From an uncultured Acetobacterium sp. (GTDB lineage Bacteria; Bacillota; Clostridia; Eubacteriales; Eubacteriaceae), in assembly GCF_963664135.1 (NCBI RefSeq), contig NZ_OY760905.1, positions 434,001 to 498,000 on the forward strand: 64,000 nt of DNA. The letters are read 5' to 3'. Under the pieces are notes generated by a model, which worked only from the letters and a program-made list of their open reading frames with translations, was not told where the DNA came from and searched no databases. The translations under genes were made by a program, and so were the position numbers. Position 1 is the first letter of the stretch. Every line of letters begins with the position of its first letter. Below are positions 62,983 to 64,000 of the stretch, piece after piece.

Positions 62983-63627
62983 ATGACTGGAGATAGAATT
63001 AAATGCAATATTATTTATAGTAAAATGCTAACCGCTGTTGAAGACATCATGTTGGAAGAGTTTGATTTGCCGGAGGGCTGTATTGATATCGGAATTTTTA
63101 CAACCCAATACGACGGTGTGGGCTACTGCGCAGCCGATGAAGCCACAAAAACCTCGAATGTGGATGTCGTTTATATTAAAACCCTTTATGGCGCCGGTGC
63201 AGGTCTCAATGACGGCCAGGTATTTGGAGTCATCACTGGACCCACTGTTTCTGATGTTGAAAGTGGTTTACGATACATTCGTGATTACGCTGAAAATAAA
63301 TCCAGTGTCTATAGTGTCACTGAAGATAACACCAACCTTATTTATGCTCAGCTGGTTCCTAAGATTGGAAAATATTTTTCAAAAACCTATGGCCTGCCGA
63401 TTGGTTCATCCATTGCTTTCTTGTTTGCTCCAGCCCTTGAGGGGGTTGTGGGTATAGATGAAGCATTAACGGTTGCTGATGTGGAAGTGGTTAAATTCTT
63501 TGGTCCCCCGACCAATTCAAATCTAAGTGGTGCCATCCTGACTGGGACCCAATCCAATTGCCGAACTGCTTGTGAAGCATTTAAAAATGCAATTATCAGC
63601 TGCGTGGAAGATCCCGTTGATTATTGA
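62983..63627 (+). CDS. EutL-like bacterial microcompartment shell protein
   Basis: A 214-residue tandem-BMC (pseudohexameric trimer) shell protein. YCAADEATKTSNVDVVYIKTLYGAGAG in the first half and APALEGVVGIDEAL...GPPTNSNLSGAILTGTQSNCRTACEAF in the second closely follow the EutL pattern. In ethanolamine-type shells EutL trimers form a large gated pore. AAGGAG precedes the ATG. It has its own promoter and terminator, and no other microcompartment gene is in the window, so it is an orphan whose shell partners lie elsewhere. The gene symbol is withheld because the pathway is unknown. Confidence 0.88.
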   Translation: MTGDRIKCNIIYSKMLTAVEDIMLEEFDLPEGCIDIGIFTTQYDGVGYCAADEATKTSNVDVVYIKTLYGAGAGLNDGQVFGVITGPTVSDVESGLRYIRDYAENKSSVYSVTEDNTNLIYAQLVPKIGKYFSKTYGLPIGSSIAFLFAPALEGVVGIDEALTVADVEVVKFFGPPTNSNLSGAILTGTQSNCRTACEAFKNAIISCVEDPVDY

Positions 63628-63650
63628 GCCTTAATTTTATTATAAATGCA

Positions 63651-63676
63651 AAAGAACCGTCATTAGACGGTTCTTT
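63651..63676. terminator. Bidirectional terminator between the EutL-like gene and the edge gene
   Basis: AAAGAACCGTC and GACGGTTCTTT stem with a four-base loop and T-runs on both strands, serving convergent genes. Confidence 0.93.
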
Positions 63677-63688
63677 TTTAGTCATATT

Positions 63689-64000
63689 TTAATAATAATA
63701 CATGGAGTTTAACATCGATGCGACAATGGCCGCCACAATGCTGGAGAAGATGATGGAAAGGACAATGCCGATTCCCATAAAGATCAATGTCGCCCAAGCA
63801 AAATGTTTTTTGGTGGTGCTGGTTTTAGAATCAACACTCCAAATAATCAGCATAACAATATTGACAATCGGTAAGTACAACAGCAACAGCGTCAGCATCC
63901 AGTCACCCAGAGTCATGGGGACTTCGGTATTTTCAACGGCAGCCTGACGTTGGGTTGGAGTCTTAACAGGGGCTGAAGTTGTTGTAATGGTTTCCGAGAC
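63689..64000 (-). CDS. Small membrane protein, C-terminal part (runs off right edge)
   Basis: The minus-strand frame is open from the right edge to the stop at 63689 (103 codons). A threonine/proline/glutamine-rich stretch (about the first 28 residues visible) precedes two hydrophobic helices (WMLTLLLLYLPIVNIVMLIIW and a long C-terminal one). An internal ATG at 63916 exists but lacks a ribosome site, and the frame stays open upstream, so it is treated as a fragment. The layout resembles small Firmicute membrane proteins that carry an N-terminal zinc ribbon. Function unknown. Confidence 0.7.
   Translation of the reverse strand, partial: VSETITTTSAPVKTPTQRQAAVENTEVPMTLGDWMLTLLLLYLPIVNIVMLIIWSVDSKTSTTKKHFAWATLIFMGIGIVLSIIFSSIVAAIVASMLNSMYYY

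Overview
The window reads as a chromosomal segment of a low-GC, Gram-positive, anaerobic Clostridia-type bacterium. The gene content and protein sequences look most like Eubacteriaceae, with Acetobacterium a plausible but unproven genus. Supporting points are the Firmicutes order of the translation/RNA genes, a streptococcal/clostridial type II fatty-acid operon with FabK and a FabT-like regulator, HslVU, DegV, a Tad pilus locus with no outer-membrane secretin, and a microcompartment shell gene. No phage, insertion sequence or CRISPR array was seen. Layout: bases 1-43.8 kb are almost entirely minus-strand. From the left come the start of citrate synthase, tRNA-Trp, purB, ymdB, a structured GC-rich intergenic element, rny, recA (with a consensus promoter and SOS box), cinA, pgsA, rimO, ftsK, dut, pnp, rpsO, ribF, truB, nrnA, rbfA, infB, rnpM, nusA, rimP, frr, pyrH, tsf, rpsB, hslU, hslV, topA and dprA. 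Read in the direction of transcription this is the conserved Firmicutes series dprA-topA-hslVU / rpsB-tsf-pyrH-frr / rimP-nusA-rnpM-infB-rbfA-nrnA-truB-ribF-rpsO-pnp / ftsK-rimO-pgsA-cinA-recA-rny-ymdB, with several usual members missing (trmFO, xerC, codY, ylxQ, and the uppS-to-polC block). A small accessory block follows: an amino-acid-type solute-binding lipoprotein, a tandem universal stress protein and a DegV protein. Bases 34.1-44.2 kb hold the most interesting locus. This is a complete Tad/Flp (type IVb) pilus operon: prepilin peptidase, four tandem 55-residue Flp prepilins, TadE, TadG-like, CpaB, CpaE/TadZ, TadA, TadB, TadC, a DUF192 protein and a DivIVA-like coiled-coil protein. Its leader carries two tandem c-di-GMP-I (GEMM-I) riboswitches, each followed by its own intrinsic terminator. 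Base pairing suggests that each acts as a c-di-GMP OFF switch, so two terminators in series would gate pilus transcription. A further terminator after the pilin genes probably sets the ratio of pilin to machinery. Bases 44.6-50.6 kb are a mixed region: a DUF2325 gene, mscL with its conserved zinc-ribbon tail knocked out of frame at a nine-A run, the remnant of an MFS transporter, glyoxalase I, a NifX-like protein, then recO-era-dgkA-ybeY and a histidine phosphatase. Bases 50.9-62.9 kb switch to the plus strand: an EamA transporter, a nitronate monooxygenase/FabK paralogue, then fabT-fabH-acpP-fabK-fabD-fabG-fabF-accB-fabZ-accC-accD-accA. This is the pneumococcal gene order, except that the FabK paralogue sits where fabM would be. 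The right edge has a stand-alone EutL-like shell protein gene between two terminators and the C-terminal part of a small membrane protein running off the end.
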